Assembly (NCBI GenBank): GCA_905178155.1
Contig: CAJINV010000001.1
Span: 8,504,394 to 8,568,393 of the forward strand
Reading direction: 5' to 3'
Origin: Amoebophrya sp. A120
Taxonomy: Eukaryota > Sar > Dinophyceae > Syndiniales > Amoebophryaceae
DNA length: 64,000 nt
Shown here: positions 44,792 to 56,354 of the stretch, in pieces
Layout of the letters: every line of letters starts with the position of its first letter
How positions within the stretch are numbered: the stretch's first letter is position 1
Position numbers and translations under genes: made by a program
Notes under the pieces: model-generated
What the model was told of the DNA's origin: nothing
The model's input: the letters and a program-made list of their open reading frames with translations, nothing else
Database searches by the model: none

Positions 44792-47700
44792 ATGATCATG
44801 CCGGGGGAAGATATGCAGGCGAGTCACAACCACGGGCCTGCCGTGTGGAACGGTAGATGCAAAGTTTTGGTTGGCTTTCTTGCCCGTGGCTTCTTGCTGG
44901 GAAGCTTCTGCAAGTGCACATTTTCCACAACTTGTGTCAGCGCTTCGGCAGGCAATTTTCAGGACGATCTCGCCGCGCAGATGACTGCTGCTGCCAAACA
45001 GTTACGGGCCCGTGCGTACGAAGCAAACACCTGTGTGGTGCCCTCCCTGTCGAGTGTGCAGTCGTTGCTGCATTCCTTTCTGGAGCCAAACAGTCTGCCG
45101 CCCTCGCGGTCGGACATCTTTGCGCATTTGCTCGAACGGGGTTTGCCGAAGATGAAAACAGCAAAGCGAGCTGCTCTTGAATCTCCGCGTGACCCCACTA
45201 GTTTTCCCGCCGCTCTTTCGCCTCGTAATGCGCAAAGCCGCGGTAGTCAACCTGATCCTGCCTTTGACAGATCGCCGTCAGGCGACGAGGAGAGACTACA
45301 CCATCGTGCGAGACATGTCAGTCCTGAGGCAGGCGATGCGCGAGTGGAAGAAGGGACCGGAAGAAATGGCGACTGGCCGGAAAGAATGACCGCGGCGACG
45401 CAGACGGAACGAAGCATGCTTTCTGAGGGTGCCACTGCCAGTTTGTCTGCCTCCAGAAGTGCGGGGCGTGGTGTTGTACGAGAAGACCATTCTTCGGAAG
45501 TAGACCGCCAGACGACTGAGCGTGGAGACCTCCACAGAGGCGAGCCACAGAGTGGTACACGCGTAGTTGCAGAGCGTGGTCGCAAAGAGCGGTCGCGTGC
45601 CCCCTCCCCCAGCCTAGAACGCATTCTGGAAGTCAAGCGCAGACGCGTTTCCGAGAGTAACGTGCAGCGGTTTCTTCACGGGGATCCCAACAGCAAGGTT
45701 GCCGTGCTGAGCCCAGATGAGGCACCGAGAGAGGAAGAAAGGAAAAGTTGTGTCAAGCGCAAGCGCGGTTCTTCGCGTTGCCGGGTGAGGAGGCAGGCTT
45801 CTTCTCCAACCGCAGGCCGTCGTGGGACTGCAGATCATGCGCCAGCCCGTCGTCGCCCGTCAACTCAGCCTAGTGACGCTGTTGCGGCACCACGTCAAGC
45901 ACCTGCAACGCGCCCGCCATCGGAGCTGCTTTGGTCCACGAAACCTCCGCGAACCAAGATTTTCTTTCTGAAGAAGTTCCGCATTTTTTCGCAGGAAGTG
46001 TACCATTCCTCCCATCTGGACCTGCTCATGAGTGATTTCGATTCCGTTTTTGTGCAACGGGAGTACCGGCTCCCGGAACAGGACGAAGGTCGTTTCTCTG
46101 ACTTTACCGTTTTTCTTATTGTGAGGAATAATCCCCCCTCCCCATACCAAACCGGGACACTTCTGAAAATTTGTGATGCAGATTTGAGACCACATGGCAT
46201 TGCATGAAGGCAAGTCTACAGGCTCCGCCACATTCTACAGGCGGCTTGTCATGCTGTTGCTCCTACAGCGTAGACGTCTGCCATGCTAAGCGCCTAGGCC
46301 AAAACTTGTCTACTCAGGCCTGATATGGGCCTGCAGTCCTCGCCAGCAAGACAAATCTGATTTGTGACCTCAGATACAGCATCAACCTCCCCTAAGTGTG
46401 ATCATTTCCGCCTCCCCTAAGTGTGATCATTTCCGCCTCCCCTAAGTGTGATCATTTCCGCCTCACGCCGGCGGTCGACTGTCGGCTATCTGGCTCCCCC
46501 AGCTCATGATTGCGGCGTTGGCTGGTGATGACGAGGTTGCGGACAGTTGACTTGTCATCTGTCTGGTTCGCTCACTTTGCTGCCACGACTGTTTGGTCCC
46601 CGGCCCCCTGAGGCGGGGGGATACGGGTTACCTGGTCGGGATGTCGCGCGGAAGGTGTCTCTCACGTCCCTAGCTCTTCGTACTCGCCGCTGAGTACAGT
46701 CGTGCTCCTTGGTTGATCGCCACACTGTTTCATAGTGCTGAAACGACCCGGCTTTCACTAGGGGGAGCATTCGTACATTTTGTGCCCTCCGGGACTATGC
46801 CTCTGCTTCCGTCTAAACTGAGGGGTCCACTTATCCCTCTCGGTATTCGGTCGCAGGGAAGGGTTGCCGGGGTCTCCCTCGCATCGGTTCTCGATGTCGG
46901 GTGTGAGTTTGTGACTGCGGGGGCAGTGGTTGGCTTAGGTTTGTGGAGTACTTCTGAAAAGAGGCTCCCATTCCTTCTTCCAGGCAGTGATCCTAGATCG
47001 CTGCCACGCGGAGCCACCCCCGTATTTCACCCCCAGGGGGTTGTGGACCTGGCAAAACCGATGAGTTCGGGCTGCTGACTGTTCCACCTCCCCTAAGTGT
47101 GATCATTTCCGCCTCACGCCTCAAATACAGCATCACAAATTTCGTTTTCGATATGGGGAGGGGGGATTTTTCCTTTCGATATTTCTCTCCGTGCCTGCGC
47201 CGGCAGGAAGACCTTCTGCAGAGATGAAAGAAAAGGAATTGTGGCTGCGAGACGAGGCGGAGTGCAGGGCGTTCGTTCGGGGCGAAAACGTTTTGTCAAG
47301 AAGATCAAGTTCTTCATCCACCAGCTCTTCTTGCGAGGCGGAAGCAACCTCGTCTCACGAAGGCGATGAGAGTCCTTTTTGCAATGTTTCAACGCCGCAA
47401 TCTTCCTCCTACGCGACGTCTTCTACGGTCAGAACATTGGAGGACTTTCCGCAGGGCCGGGCTAGCACCAGCTCCTCGACGTCCTCCGCGGGTCTCTCCT
47501 CCCCTCCAGCGGTGAGAAGTCTGCCAAGCCTCTCTCTCGACCCCCCGAGACCAGGGGGCCGCTCGTGTTTTCTTCACGGAGAAGATCTTCATGTCGCCTC
47601 GATAGATCTGGAGCAAGGCTGCTTTCTCAGAAGTGGTAGCAGCTCAACTGCGAGTTCGCCCTCCGTGGCTTCCCCGCCGGCCTCCTCGACCACGGGAAAG

Positions 47701-48960
47701 TTCCTCGTGGTCGGAGGAGACCAAGGGAGAACCGCAGCACGAGCATCAAATGATCCGTGGGAAGATACAAGAGTAGCAGTGGCAGATGACAGAGCGGTAG
47801 CCGAACTTGCACCACTCGAGGATTTTTTGCCCAGAGCTGCATCTTCCTCCGGTCAGCAACAACATGGCGGTTTCAACATTTTTGATGTAGTACTTCGGCC
47901 AAGTTTGGTTATCTCTACTTCGACGTCGACCCCATTAGAGCAGCAGGCCCTGTTGATGTCCTCTCCGTCCTCCCTCTCGGGCGTGTCGAGTACCGGGCGC
48001 AGCTCTTCCTCTCTTCCCTCATTGGTCACGTCCCCGTCTGGCGTGCAAGATCGGAATGGCGTTTCGGGCGCGGCAGTGCCGCTGAGGCGGTCAGGCATTT
48101 TGTCTATGGGACGAGCGGGCACAAGAACTACTCGCCCAGCTTCGAGTTCATCGTCGGCACGAAGAAGCAGTGCGGACGTCGCGGCTAACGCTGGTAGTTT
48201 TCCACTAGACGAAGACCAGCGCGCTGGGGCACAAGACGACTCTACTAGGGGGCGTTCACGTCGTCCTGCTTGGGAGTTCGAGCTTGGGGATCATGAAGTA
48301 GAGAGTGAGGCTGCTGGTTCAGTGGTGGTCGACGAACGCGGGTGCAAGAAATCTCGCAAGAAAAAAGCAAGTGCGAGGAGCAGTCAAACGGACTCTCCCA
48401 AGGCCATTGACCGCGTTTTCGAGCAGCATAGCACCGCCATGATTTTCTACGACAAGGATTTGGCACACGGGTTCCGGGGGCGTGTATCGGATTTGGACCT
48501 AGATCGAGGCTTCTTTCGCGTCATTTTGTCTCAGAAGGAAGCGAGTTTTACTTTGCAGCAAGCATGTTTAACGTCGAAAGCCCGAGCAAGTCAACAATCT
48601 AAGAATCAACGCAACGACACGAAAGTTGAGAATGCGGGTAATGCACACAATCCAAATTATCCTGTTGACGAAGACGATGACGATCAGCACCATTCCATCT
48701 GCGGCAGTGTTGAATTATGCAGCCACCATAAGTTGAAAACGGTCCCAGGAACAAAGAGTGACGGCGACGGCACCTTCGGGACTTCGGCGGGGACCAACAA
48801 CAAGAGCACGGGCACTATTTCAATGCACTGGGAGATCGATTTTCACTTGCACGAGCATGCAGTTTACGTGGTCCGCCATACCACGGTGGCCAGCTCCGAG
48901 CTCGAACGGATCGTAGCTGAGCAGCCGGGTGGGGAAGACACGACCGAGTTTTTGGCATAG
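44792..48960 (+). CDS. Large Ser/Arg-rich unknown protein with composite introner
   Basis: Two exons, 44792-46116 and 47187-48960, total 3099 nt (1032 residues), joined across a 1065-nt introner. The N-terminus has a hydrophobic stretch, CKVLVGFLARGFLLGSF, and a helical region (LAAQMTAAAKQLRARAYEA). A long Arg/Ser/Glu-rich disordered part follows. The most structured segment spans the junction: RTKIFFLKKFRIFSQEVYHS, DFDSVFVQREYRLPEQ, then SDFTVFLSVPAPAGR. A Ser-rich stretch comes next, then a possibly folded C-terminal part (AMIFYDKDLAHGFRGRVSDL, GFFRVILSQKEASF, HWEIDFHLHEHAVYVVRHTT). I do not recognise it. Two ATGs (44792, 44798) lie close together at the start; an upstream in-frame extension lacks an ATG. 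Confidence 0.58.
46370..47135. mobile_element. Nested insert inside the family-2 introner
   Basis: A 736-bp block (46385-47120) is flanked by the 15-bp direct repeat TCA(G/A)ATACAGCATCA at 46370-46384 and 47121-47135, with one mismatch. Each edge carries the same 34-bp sequence (46436-46469 and 47087-47120), and the left edge has two further copies of its 25-bp core. The interior has frames but none I recognise; 46679-46696 is a perfect hairpin with GTACTC/GAGTAC arms. It is probably a young insertion of an unknown non-autonomous element. Confidence 0.7.
46386..46460. repeat. 25-bp tandem repeat, three exact copies
   Basis: Units at 46386-46410, 46411-46435 and 46436-46460, each starting CCTCCCCTAAGTGTGATC and ending ATTTCCG. 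A fourth exact copy lies at the far edge of the insert (47087-47111). The last left copy and the right copy are both followed by CCTCACGCC. Confidence 0.95.
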
Positions 48961-49182
48961 GTTAAGGTTTTGAACAAGAAGATCACCTTCTTGGTGGTGT
49001 GTAGATCAGAACAAGCTACTCCAGCAGCAGCGTTCCGCTCTTCATCTTGAAGCCGAGTCCTAAAAATTCTCAAGAATACAGCTGCGCAAAATTTATTTTT
49101 TGGAATTCTGACCGCTTTAGAAAGGGATCTGCGAAACCACGACGTTTCATCTTCAGCACCCGAAGTTGTGGAGTTTCTGCTC

Positions 49183-50041
49183 ATGAGCTGGGAAAGTATT
49201 GAGAGTACACAATTCGACGGAAGTACTTACACCCTCACGTCGGCGCAAGGCTGCGCCTGGAGTGTTCTACTGCGGTCGAGCTTTTGCTGTCGACGGGAAA
49301 GAAGAAGAAGAAGTCACAAGATGATCAACATACAGCTCCGCTGGCCTTTGCCTTTGGCCTTTTCGACTTTATGTTTTGGTTACGTATAATCTTGTCGGCT
49401 TCGTGCCGTGCATTTCTGCGCATATGGATTTGAAAAATACACTGCTTAGCGAAATTTTTCGATCAGCGAGTAAATGTAGTCCAGAGTTTGTGGAGTGGAG
49501 AGGCAAAGAAGCCTTTTGTGTAGCTTGTGTTTTCGTTTTGATGTTTTTTGCAGTACCCTGACAAGTTGAAAAAGATGGACCAGCGGCAACCTTTAGGCGC
49601 CGAGGTTCGGATCACCACCGCCGACAAGGAGATACATGAGGGAGAGCTTTTTTGGTACATCTATGGATTTTCGTGCTAGAAAGGTAGTTGGAGTTATTTC
49701 ACTGCAGATCGATGACTGTAATGCTGATTTCTGTAAAAAATCTATCATCTCCAAACACCAGGTACGACATAAAAGCTGGCGGGATGCTTTTGCAGAAAAA
49801 GATTCCTGGCACCAACACGGCGCACTTCACTTGGATTTCCGATGAATTTGTGACGAACGCCAAAGCGCTCAAGCGACCTCCAGAGAGTCCGCCCTCCCCA
49901 CTGCCCGCGCTAGATTTTGACGCTCTTCGCGAGCGCCTCGAAGGAACGCTGGAATGGAATCGCGCTTCCTGTGTAGTCTCGCCCACAGCAGCGGCTGCCG
50001 CTCAGCGTGGGCCAGGAACCACTTCTTCTTCCAACAAGTAA
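49183..50041 (+). CDS. Small unknown protein, three exons
   Basis: The modelled exons are 49183-49383, 49554-49654 and 49762-50041 (582 nt, 193 residues), joined by GT-AG introns 49384-49553 (TTTTTTGCAG acceptor) and 49655-49761 that keep frame. The central part looks real: YPDKLKKMDQRQPLGAEVRI, TTADKEIHEGELFWYDIKAG, GMLLQKKIPGTNTAHFTWIS. Its last Trp codon is split by the second intron. The C-terminus is Pro/Ala-rich. The first exon is the least certain; translation may begin at the internal ATG before INIQLRWPLPLAFSTLCFGY, a hydrophobic leader. The exons might instead be the 3' end of the preceding gene if its last exon is spliced before its stop. No family recognised. Confidence 0.45.
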
Positions 50042-50753
50042 GAGTAGCCTACTGTGTCGCTATCGGCAAAGACGATGTGGGGAAAAACTCCGCTTCAGCA
50101 GGAGCTGCCTCCGTCTCAGGACCTGCTTGTTTTCCTGTGATTCGCAAAGATATTTTCTTCTGAGTACGCAGCCCCAATTGACGATTGTATATTTCATTCT
50201 TGTGCCAGAAAGAACAGAAAGACTAAGACAAATATGACGATTCATGTCGCTGGGTAATCTTCTCCCTTCTAGGATGCTGATTCATGCGAGTTCAGCTCTG
50301 AGTTTCAGATTTTTGCTTGTCCATAGTGACCGGATTAAGTTTGGCATTGCTAGCTCCTGTAGGTTTTTGTCACGCATGGAACAGAGACGCACGCCATGCG
50401 CATCGGAAGGCCACACTTTTCAACGTGGACGTACTTATGATCTCGCCGAATCTTGTTGTTCGAAGAATTTTTTTTTCACGCCCCTGCAGCTGCAGGCAGC
50501 TGCGGAAGATCGCGATCCTATATCTATCATGAGACAGTCACAGTGGGGATAGCACTGGCGCTTTTATTGATCAATATCGTATTTATTGCAGAGTACTTCA
50601 TAGTTTTGCTGTAACACACAATTGTCCACCAAGTGCTTGAGTAACTTTCCACACGAGCAGACGAGTTTTACTTGTCAACAGCACCACGTTCTCTTTATCT
50701 ATTGAGAAAAGGCGCTGCCACTGGCGCTTTGGAAGTATTATTTCGACGAGCAA
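50042..50753. other. Intergenic
   Basis: About 710 bp. No feature recognised apart from a short T-run near 50469-50477. Confidence 0.5.
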
Positions 50754-51866
50754 ATGATGCTGAAGCAGTTCGAGGGCCGTTGGGAGGCCGTCGAGGAGTT
50801 GGAGGGGGATCCTTTGACATCCGCGTGGCATCAGTTTTGGGCCGACTGCGACCCCGATGAAGTCTGTGCGAAAATCACCAGCTCGTTTGAGTTTTCGATT
50901 GTAGAGGAAACCTCGACCACCACGACCGCAGCTGTGCCTGTTGAGACTAAAAATACAACTACTGGGGCGGAAAAATCGCAGCATGCAACTACGTGTCAGA
51001 CCGTGCGGTTGCATTGCGATGAAGATAATGGTCAAGGGTCGACATTGGCCTCTTTCGCAGAGGTAGGAACGCACCCCGGGCTCGTTGACGGGCGGCGGGA
51101 AGCTGATGTGACGTTGACAGCCAGTACAGCCTCTACTTCCGTCTCCGCCGATCATCCGCCGCGATCGACACTGTTGGAGGAAGAGGATGATCATGCGAGT
51201 AGAGCCAGCGAGGCTGGCGGCAAAAGCGAACTCCTCGCGGCTGAGCTTCAACCCAAACAGGACGGAGCTCGCAGGAACGTGGATCCTGTCCTCGGCCAAA
51301 CCCAAACTGCACTGTCCGAAGACGACGAGAGCAGCGAGGACGAAAACGCGGGCGAGTGGGCGCTGCTGGACATGGCGCTGGGTCACGGAAAGAACATGGC
51401 CACCACGGTTCCACCGGCGGTTGCCCAGTTAGTGCGCTTGCTGTGCAACACGTTGAAACCGGCAGAAAGAAATCCTGAGGCGGATGCGCTGTTGCGGACT
51501 GCGTGCGTTAAAAGTGAAATCAGTGTCACGACGCCTGAAGATCATTTGCAGGTAGGGCAAGGTAGCTCTGGTGTTGGGAACACGGGGCCAGGAAAGAGCC
51601 AAGTACCGCCGACGCAGATGAAAACGTTGCTGGGGGAGTGCAGCAAACAGCTTTGGTACCATGTTTTCTTCGCCACAGACGGGTGTTTGGTCCGCCTGCA
51701 GCCTCTTACCCGAGACGGAGTGCGCGGATTCTGGGTGCGGAAATTCCAGGTTCTGCCGGAAAATGGCAATCACATGGCGGTCCAGGAGTATGTGCTCAGT
51801 ACGCGGGGAGAACCGTCGTGGTTCTTCGGAAAGGAGCGACAGGTCACGTACAAGCGAATCGGGTGA
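50754..51866 (+). CDS. Unknown acidic protein
   Basis: A single exon of 370 residues. The N-terminus (FEGRWEAVEELEGDPLTSAW, HQFWADCDPDEVCAKI) is Trp-rich and may be folded. The middle is Thr/Ser/Glu-rich and disordered, with an acidic run (SEDDESSEDENAGEW). The C-terminal 90 residues look folded: KQLWYHVFFATDGCLVRLQP, GFWVRKFQVLPENGNHMAVQ, TRGEPSWFFGKERQVTYKRI, an alternating beta pattern. Two ATGs (50754, 50757) are possible starts. I do not recognise the family. Confidence 0.55.
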   Translation: MMLKQFEGRWEAVEELEGDPLTSAWHQFWADCDPDEVCAKITSSFEFSIVEETSTTTTAAVPVETKNTTTGAEKSQHATTCQTVRLHCDEDNGQGSTLASFAEVGTHPGLVDGRREADVTLTASTASTSVSADHPPRSTLLEEEDDHASRASEAGGKSELLAAELQPKQDGARRNVDPVLGQTQTALSEDDESSEDENAGEWALLDMALGHGKNMATTVPPAVAQLVRLLCNTLKPAERNPEADALLRTACVKSEISVTTPEDHLQVGQGSSGVGNTGPGKSQVPPTQMKTLLGECSKQLWYHVFFATDGCLVRLQPLTRDGVRGFWVRKFQVLPENGNHMAVQEYVLSTRGEPSWFFGKERQVTYKRIG

Positions 51867-52210
51867 GAGGGGGCTGAAAACCAGATGTGTTGCGCTTGCG
51901 GTCTCTTCTTTTTCATGTTTGCACTCATGATAAGAACTGGCGCTCCTGGTCCTGGCATCTTTATCGCAAGAGCCTCGAAAAGATAAAGATCTACTTTGAG
52001 AAAAGAAGTACATAAGTGTGAAGAAACGGAGCAGTCTACGCAAAAGTATCGCGGCTTGTTCGTGTTCACGGGAAAAGATGAGTATGTCGCTTCGTATTTG
52101 TCGTTCTTGTCGATTCGCCATCGTGAAAGAGTCATTTTGTATCCACACCTATGCCAGTGTGTGTCGCATTTTACATCTTGCTGGGCTCGTAGTGCGACTG
52201 TCGTTTTTCG
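51867..52210. other. Intergenic
   Basis: 344 bp with no recognised feature. Confidence 0.5.
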
Positions 52211-52867
52211 ATGTCGGTCGTTTCATTGTTCAGCAAAAAAATGAAAAGCTTATTTCTTACCACACAGCGAAACTACTTCAAGCCTGTGTTGCACCGCGCC
52301 AGGTATTCTAGAAGGGAAAACAGCAAGATCATGTTACGAATGGACCAGTTGCTCGGCATAGCAGATCACTTTCCGTTTTCTGGTTTTCTGCACCCGCTTA
52401 CGCCAGCGGCGCAACGCGCAGCAGCAGCCCAGGCAAGCGTGCCGCCCCTTTCCGGCCACAGCGATTGTGATCAGCCAGTCCCTGCCGGTTTAGCGCGCTG
52501 GCGATGGCACGGACGAACCGCTCACCACACGTCCTCCTTCTACATCACTCCGGCGGAATTGCGCGAGGCACTGGATAGCCTTGACGAGAAACTGGACGAG
52601 GTGCAAAAATTGAACACTGATTGCGCGAACCTGCATACAATGCAGAGCGGGGACTTTTACGCCAAAGTGCAGAAGGTAGTGGAAAACGCTGACACGGTAG
52701 AAAAAGGTGCGGAACTACTGAAAACAACCGTCAAGGAGGCGCCCGACAACACGGCGCAAATTGGCGTCGGGCTACAGGACGCAAGTGTAGATTGCACAGG
52801 CTTCTCGGACTGCTTTAAGAAGGCGCAGGATGCCTGGAAGGCCCTTATTACAGCAGTGGAGTCGTAG
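52211..52867 (+). CDS. Unknown protein with possible coiled coil and targeting leader
   Basis: A single exon of 218 residues. The first 40 residues are basic and hydroxylated without acidic residues (MSVVSLFSKKMKSLFLTTQR, NYFKPVLHRARYSRRE), like a mitochondrial presequence; the next methionines near 52331 are alternative starts. The second half is helical with heptad-like spacing (ELREALDSLDEKLDEVQKLN, YAKVQKVVENADTVEKGAEL) and ends with a short Cys-containing segment, CTGFSDCFKKAQDAWKALI. Function unknown. Confidence 0.5.
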   Translation: MSVVSLFSKKMKSLFLTTQRNYFKPVLHRARYSRRENSKIMLRMDQLLGIADHFPFSGFLHPLTPAAQRAAAAQASVPPLSGHSDCDQPVPAGLARWRWHGRTAHHTSSFYITPAELREALDSLDEKLDEVQKLNTDCANLHTMQSGDFYAKVQKVVENADTVEKGAELLKTTVKEAPDNTAQIGVGLQDASVDCTGFSDCFKKAQDAWKALITAVES

Positions 52868-53657
52868 AGCGCTGATGTTGTGTGAAACCAAGAAGAAATG
52901 GATGCACCGGCGTCCATCGTGGCGCTTCCCTAGCGCCATTGCACAGTAGAAGTTGATGAATTCATGTTGCAGAGGATTTGTTTCAAAGTGTAAGATCAAA
53001 AACTATCTGTATCTGAGAAGTACATTGCAGCCAATCAAGACAACAAACAGTTGCAAACGATCTACATTTTTCATACCATGCGGCGTGAGGTTCTCTACTT
53101 GTTCAGTGAGTAGCGATTCGATTGTCCTTGTCGACGGACGTAGTTCATGTGTATCCACTGTGTCATTGAAAGATGAAGATCCCGAACAGTATTCCACTGT
53201 CGAACTTAGAGACACAAGCAGGACTGCTGCATAACAGCTCTGGACCGGAACTTCAAAGAATTTCGCTGGTGGAATTTGTCGTGCTGCTCCTTTTTCGATT
53301 TTTCGATAATCTTCAGGCTGCGATGAGTTTTGCTGGTGCCATTTTTTTTTTTTGTTTATGAGTGGTAGTTCAAGTTCTTATAAGTAGAAAGATCCTGGTC
53401 AAAGTCGCGTTTCTGTTTTCTGCTCTTTTCTTGGATCGATCGGTTTTTCGCCCAGTAGAGTAAGTTGCTTTATACTAGCATTTTGACCCACATCTCCAGT
53501 ATTAATTTCAAATCTTCTTGTTTCACAACATGGCTAGATGATCCACGTGTAAAAAACGGCTTTCAATTACTTATTATGGCAATTTGGTAAAAAAGAAACT
53601 ACAGAAAAAAACACAGACGCGCAAGATAGAGTGGAAAAATCTGGCACAGCTATCGCT
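52868..53657. other. Intergenic
   Basis: About 790 bp. Short frames only. A T-run occurs at about 53342-53354. Confidence 0.5.
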
Positions 53658-55656
53658 ATGGACCTGCTGGCAAAAGCGTTGTTGCGAGGTGGGGGGCCCG
53701 ACTTTCGCGCTATAGCGGAGCAGGTACCCGTTGACCAGCTTAACGCCCCCTGCAAGAAACTCAAGGATGAAGCACCGTTGATTTTTGCCATCCAGAATCA
53801 AGATACCGATGCGGTCCTTGCGCTGGCGCACATGCCCGAAGTGGAGCTCACGGTCACGAGCGAGGAGGGAACCCCGGCCCTCCACGTTGCCATCGAAACG
53901 GGGTCCTTTCCGCTTTGCGAGGTCCTTTGCAGAGGTAATTTTGCAGTTTTGACAATGTAGAAGCAATACTGGTGGGTTCGGACAATATTGTTATTACTCT
54001 TACGATACTCATACTTGCTGTGCGTGAGTTTGCATATCTGCGGCATGGTCGTCCATGCAGAAACCGGAATGTCAAAGATCATCTATCATGTGTAAATTAT
54101 CACAAAAATAAACAGCTTTCATGTTTCAGGGTTACATGCCTAGCGAATGGGAAACGTACATTCTCGCCGGCAAGCAAGAAGATCCGCGAATATTGCAGCT
54201 GCTTTTCGATGGACGAGACCCAAAAAACAGCACATTCGTCCACCCCTTGAACGGCCGCACGTTGCTGCACGAACTTGTGCTTGAAGGTACTGTCCTTCCA
54301 ATGTAGTACTTCCTTGCATCTAGTATGTCGATAAGAAAAGTGGTTATAGTGATCTGGTTCTGCTGGTCCGTGACGTTGATTCAGTATATGCTTCGCGAAA
54401 CCTCCAACACTCCAGGCGCGACGGGGGGCGCTATCGAAGTTTGTCTGCGCTACAACATCTGCAACGTGAATGAAGTGGATCCCGACACGGGGGACACCCC
54501 TCTGGTCGCGGCGGTCCGGCGAAAGCACAACCATCTGCTGACGACGCTGATCGAGGGAGGGGCCGATGTTTGCTTCGAGGACGAGAAAACGGGGTTCACA
54601 GCGTTGCACGTGGCGGTACTACTGGGCGCGTCCCAGAAGGTGCAAGAGTTGCTCAAGGACGCCAGCGAGATACGAAATAAACTGGGCCAAAAGCCACAGG
54701 ATCTGCGAGCACAGCGCCTGCAAGAACTGGAAATGCAGGAGAAAGCGAAGGAACAGGTAGGTCAGTTGTGGTAGAGACAAAGATCAAGTAGTAGATTACA
54801 GTCTTTGGGAATGCACTGGGGTGAGCGTCTTGTTTCTGGGCACCTGTCGTATTGCTGCTGTTTCTGCGTTCTGGAAGGTTCACTGTCACGCTGCTGTTGT
54901 ATCTGTGTAACAAACGAAATCTCAGGCAAAAATTGCGAAGAGTAAGGCGCGGCGAGACAAGCGCCACGAAGAGCAGGAAGCGACGTACGATGCTAGTGAG
55001 ATCGCCGAGTTTCTCAAGAAATACGACATCACTGACGCCAGCGTGAGTATGCGATGTGAAAAAGCAAAAGTCTGCATTTGTACTTGCGGAAGAATTTTTG
55101 CATGAGAAAACAAAAGGGCGTGAACAGGCAAAAGTAGTTCTCGTTCGATTTTCCAGATCTCAAAAGTAAGTGCAATGCGGCGACGCAAACCTTTGTCCCC
55201 TTCATAGCGTAAGAAAAGCTTTGCCGTCGATACGAGTCTGTTGACCAGCTGCTCGAGGAGGCCGTCCCGAACAAGCTACGGAAACTCCTTAACAAGGCGG
55301 AAACCGACCAGCTCATGGAGGCTCTCGACAAGGAGGATGCGGAACGACAGCAGCGGGCGCTCGAGGACGCGGCAGAGCAGAGCGGTGATCGGCAGTGGAC
55401 GGCTATGGAACTCTTGTGCTGGCGCATCCTCGTGATCGCTGCGCCTTTTGTGGTGCTGGCCACGCTATACTTCGGGATCGAGGGAGACCGCGCCGCGGTG
55501 ACGAGCAGTGGGACACGTAGTAGTACCACCGGAAGTTCAGGTTCACCTTCAACTGCAAAAAGAAAAACGGGGGCAGCCGCTTCAGCAGCAGCAGGCAGTC
55601 GCACTGGCGAAAGAGGGAGGGGTACTACAGGCGGACGATACGCGCGACGCAAATAA
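53658..55656 (+). CDS. Ankyrin-repeat protein with C-terminal membrane anchor
   Basis: The modelled exons are 53658-53921, 54130-54286, 54416-54756, 54926-55042, a 9-nt micro-exon 55157-55165 and 55219-55656 (1326 nt, 441 residues). The introns are GT-AG. The first donor (GTCCTT at 53922) is chosen because the stronger-looking GTAATT at 53935 breaks the frame. About four ankyrin repeats are visible: GTPALHVAIETGSFPLCE, NGRTLLHELVLEGATGG, GDTPLVAAVRRKHNHLLTTL and GFTALHVAVLLGASQKVQEL. A basic coiled-coil-like helix follows (QEKAKEQAKIAKSKARRDKR), then a second helical part and one hydrophobic segment, ILVIAAPFVVLATLYFGI, near the end. A tail of about 65 Ser/Gly/Arg-rich residues follows it. 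Ankyrin proteins are adaptors; a membrane-tethered scaffold is the natural guess. Confidence 0.65.
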
Positions 55657-56354
55657 ACCGATCCTCCGAAAAATGGACCGCCTGAACTCAAAGAAATTTC
55701 GTAGGATAGAAAGATGACAAGGATTGTTGAGTAAAACCGTAGCCGTCCGAAGATGCTGGATATTTCTTTGAGTCAGGTGACCCACTTTGCAGGATCGAGG
55801 ATTTTCCTTCGACAAACTAAAGCACGGACGACGCAGTAGTTCGCACTACGACGCTGACGTCAATGCCGATGAGCTGTAAAGATGGGAACGAAATATAGTA
55901 CTGCATCGTGCTGTGAAGTGAGTAATTAATGATTAGGTACAGCGATGGATTCGAATTAAGTTGTCGCATTCTGTGGAGTAGAAACCCTGCAATCCCCGTG
56001 CAATAAGTCATATGTGAACGAAGCATAGTGCAGGTGAACCGTAACTCGGAGTTCGAGTTTATCCTTGCGGTGGAATTATATCAGCGCTGACAGTCTGCAT
56101 CGTTCATCCGCCTCGATCAATATTTCCAGTTTCATACACCAAGAGGAAAGAAGATTAGACCGAGAGTCGCCCCCGCGGCTCCTCTTCATCAAACTTACGC
56201 TTCTTGGTGTTCCAACGGAGTCTTTCTCGCGTACCACTAGCTGGTAAGTTGTGATGTACACTAGTAATTCTAATTTTAATATCTATCGAAGTCAAAGTTG
56301 TGGAAGGATCGGTCTCGTTGCCAAGCGCACTACAAGAATCAGTCTACTCCGAGA
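55657..56354. other. Intergenic
   Basis: About 700 bp. No feature recognised. Confidence 0.5.

Larger units (their letters stand above)
46112..47186. mobile_element. Composite introner (family 2) with nested insert
   Basis: The element is 46117-47181 (1065 nt) with TTTCT direct repeats at 46112-46116 and 47182-47186. It starts TATTGTGAGGAATAATCCCC and ends with GGGGGATTTTTCCTTTCGATA-type sequence, matching the two shorter family-2 copies (311 and 325 nt). Splicing joins FTVFL-SVPAPAGRPSAE in frame. The extra length is a separate insertion at 46385-47120. Confidence 0.88.

Noticed and set aside
46386-46460. Three exact 25-bp repeats considered as a CRISPR array
   Set aside because: The units abut directly with no spacers, and the context is eukaryotic.
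46713-47078. 121-residue frame inside the nested insert
   Set aside because: No recognisable domain, no supporting splice context; kept only as part of the insert description.
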